Assembly: GCA_947178045.1 (NCBI GenBank)
Contig: CAMWWR010000146.1
Location: 1 to 5,540 of the forward strand
Direction: 5' to 3'
Length of the DNA stretch: 5,540 bases
DNA from: an uncultured Clostridia bacterium
GTDB lineage: Bacteria; Bacillota; Clostridia; Lachnospirales; Lachnospiraceae
The notes beneath the pieces were generated by a model. The model was not told the origin of the DNA. It did not search any database and worked only from the letters and a program-made list of their open reading frames with translations. The translations under genes and the position numbers were made by a program. Positions 5,200-5,540 of the stretch are shown here, piece by piece (the stretch's first letter is position 1; each line of letters opens with the position of its first letter).

Positions 5200-5540
5200 T
5201 CAGAGCGGCGACTCTCCCTGCTCCTCCCGGCTTTCCATCAGCTTTTCGAAATCCGCCTCGCTCAGCCCCGCCTGCCGCGCGGCCAGGGCCGGCTCCAAAA
5301 TTCCGGATTTTACAAGCGAGAACAAAGTCTGCAGAACGCCCCTGCGATGCCCGATTTTTTCACCCTCACGGCGTCCGTATTCTTCTCCCTCCTGACGCCC
5401 GATTTCCATTCCCTTCTCCATTCCGTATTCCACCAGATTCATCCGTATCGCCTCCCATTCCTCGGATTCCTTCACTTCCCTCACAATCGCGTCCAGCTCG
5501 ATGAGCCTCTCGTCCTTCGCCGGAATATCCGGATTTTCCA
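5200..5540 (-). CDS. C-terminal part of a probable Rpn-family (PD-(D/E)XK) nuclease/putative transposase, 5' end beyond window
   Basis: The frame stays open to the right edge, giving 112 residues plus a stop; the start and any catalytic domain lie outside the window. A GTG at 5484 could start a short ORF, but the codons before it continue without a break (ENPDIPAKDERLIELDAI) and read like the same protein. The visible part is an acidic helix containing VKESEEWEAIRMN (22-34), a charged segment with glycine at every fourth residue (39-67), then a small helical tail with LFSLVKSGIL and AGLSEADFEKLM. This order (ESEEW-type helix, G-x-x-x-G repeats, a 'G.S..D/E' helix) is typical of the C-termini of Rpn/PDDEXK-type putative transposases that are abundant in Lachnospiraceae. 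Function cannot be read from this end alone. It has the same direction as the pil genes but is separated from them by 333 bases, and I see no functional link to pili. Confidence 0.7.
   Translation of the reverse strand, partial: ENPDIPAKDERLIELDAIVREVKESEEWEAIRMNLVEYGMEKGMEIGRQEGEEYGRREGEKIGHRRGVLQTLFSLVKSGILEPALAARQAGLSEADFEKLMESREEQGESPL
5338..5424 (-). repeat. In-frame glycine-periodic repeat (G-x-x-x, eight glycines)
   Basis: Residues 39-67 of the visible Rpn-like fragment carry glycine at 39, 43, 47, 51, 55, 59, 63 and 67, a perfect four-residue period with mostly charged residues between. At DNA level this is a degenerate 12-base tandem repeat. Such tracts can change length by slippage. 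Confidence 0.75.

Overview
The window looks like part of a chromosomal type IV pilus (T4P) operon from a Gram-positive clostridial bacterium, probably of the Lachnospiraceae type. The grounds are strong AGGAGG-type ribosome-binding sites, a fused PilM-PilN protein, and a neighbouring Rpn/PD-(D/E)XK-type gene with a glycine-repeat tail common in gut Clostridia. All credible genes lie on the minus strand, so the operon reads from high to low coordinates. I see no credible gene on the plus strand. The species assignment is inference.

Layout in the direction of transcription. (1) 5540-5200 is the C-terminal part of a gene cut by the right edge, probably an Rpn-family nuclease/putative transposase. 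(2) 5199-4867 is a non-coding, partly AT-rich stretch with a plausible sigma-A promoter (4979-4951) and a 12-bp palindrome upstream of it. (3) 4866-4444 encodes a major-type prepilin (PilA-like) with a short basic leader, a G|F cleavage site, Glu+5 and Pro+22. (4) 4420-4365 is a long stem-loop between the pilin gene and the next gene. (5) 4340-3573 encodes a complete prepilin peptidase/N-methyltransferase (PilD) with both catalytic aspartates and the four zinc-type cysteines. (6) 3470-1821 encodes a PilM-PilN fusion. (7) 1828-1178 encodes PilO and overlaps pilMN by 8 bases. (8) 1113 to the left edge encodes a large minor prepilin with a GTG start and no stop codon in the window.

How the parts fit: PilA is the likely main fibre subunit and PilD removes prepilin leaders. 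PilMN and PilO form the inner-membrane alignment complex. The large minor prepilin could prime the fibre or sit at its tip. The motor ATPases (PilB, PilT) and platform protein (PilC) are not in the window, so the system is incomplete here and may continue beyond the left edge or lie upstream of the Rpn-like gene.

The points most worth a second look are the stem-loop that separates pilA from the rest of the operon, the covalent PilM-PilN fusion with an altered phosphate-2 loop in its PilM half, the large minor prepilin, and the perfect four-residue glycine periodicity in the Rpn-like tail. No wholly new system is evident. The window is best described as a clostridial T4P locus with some unusual details.
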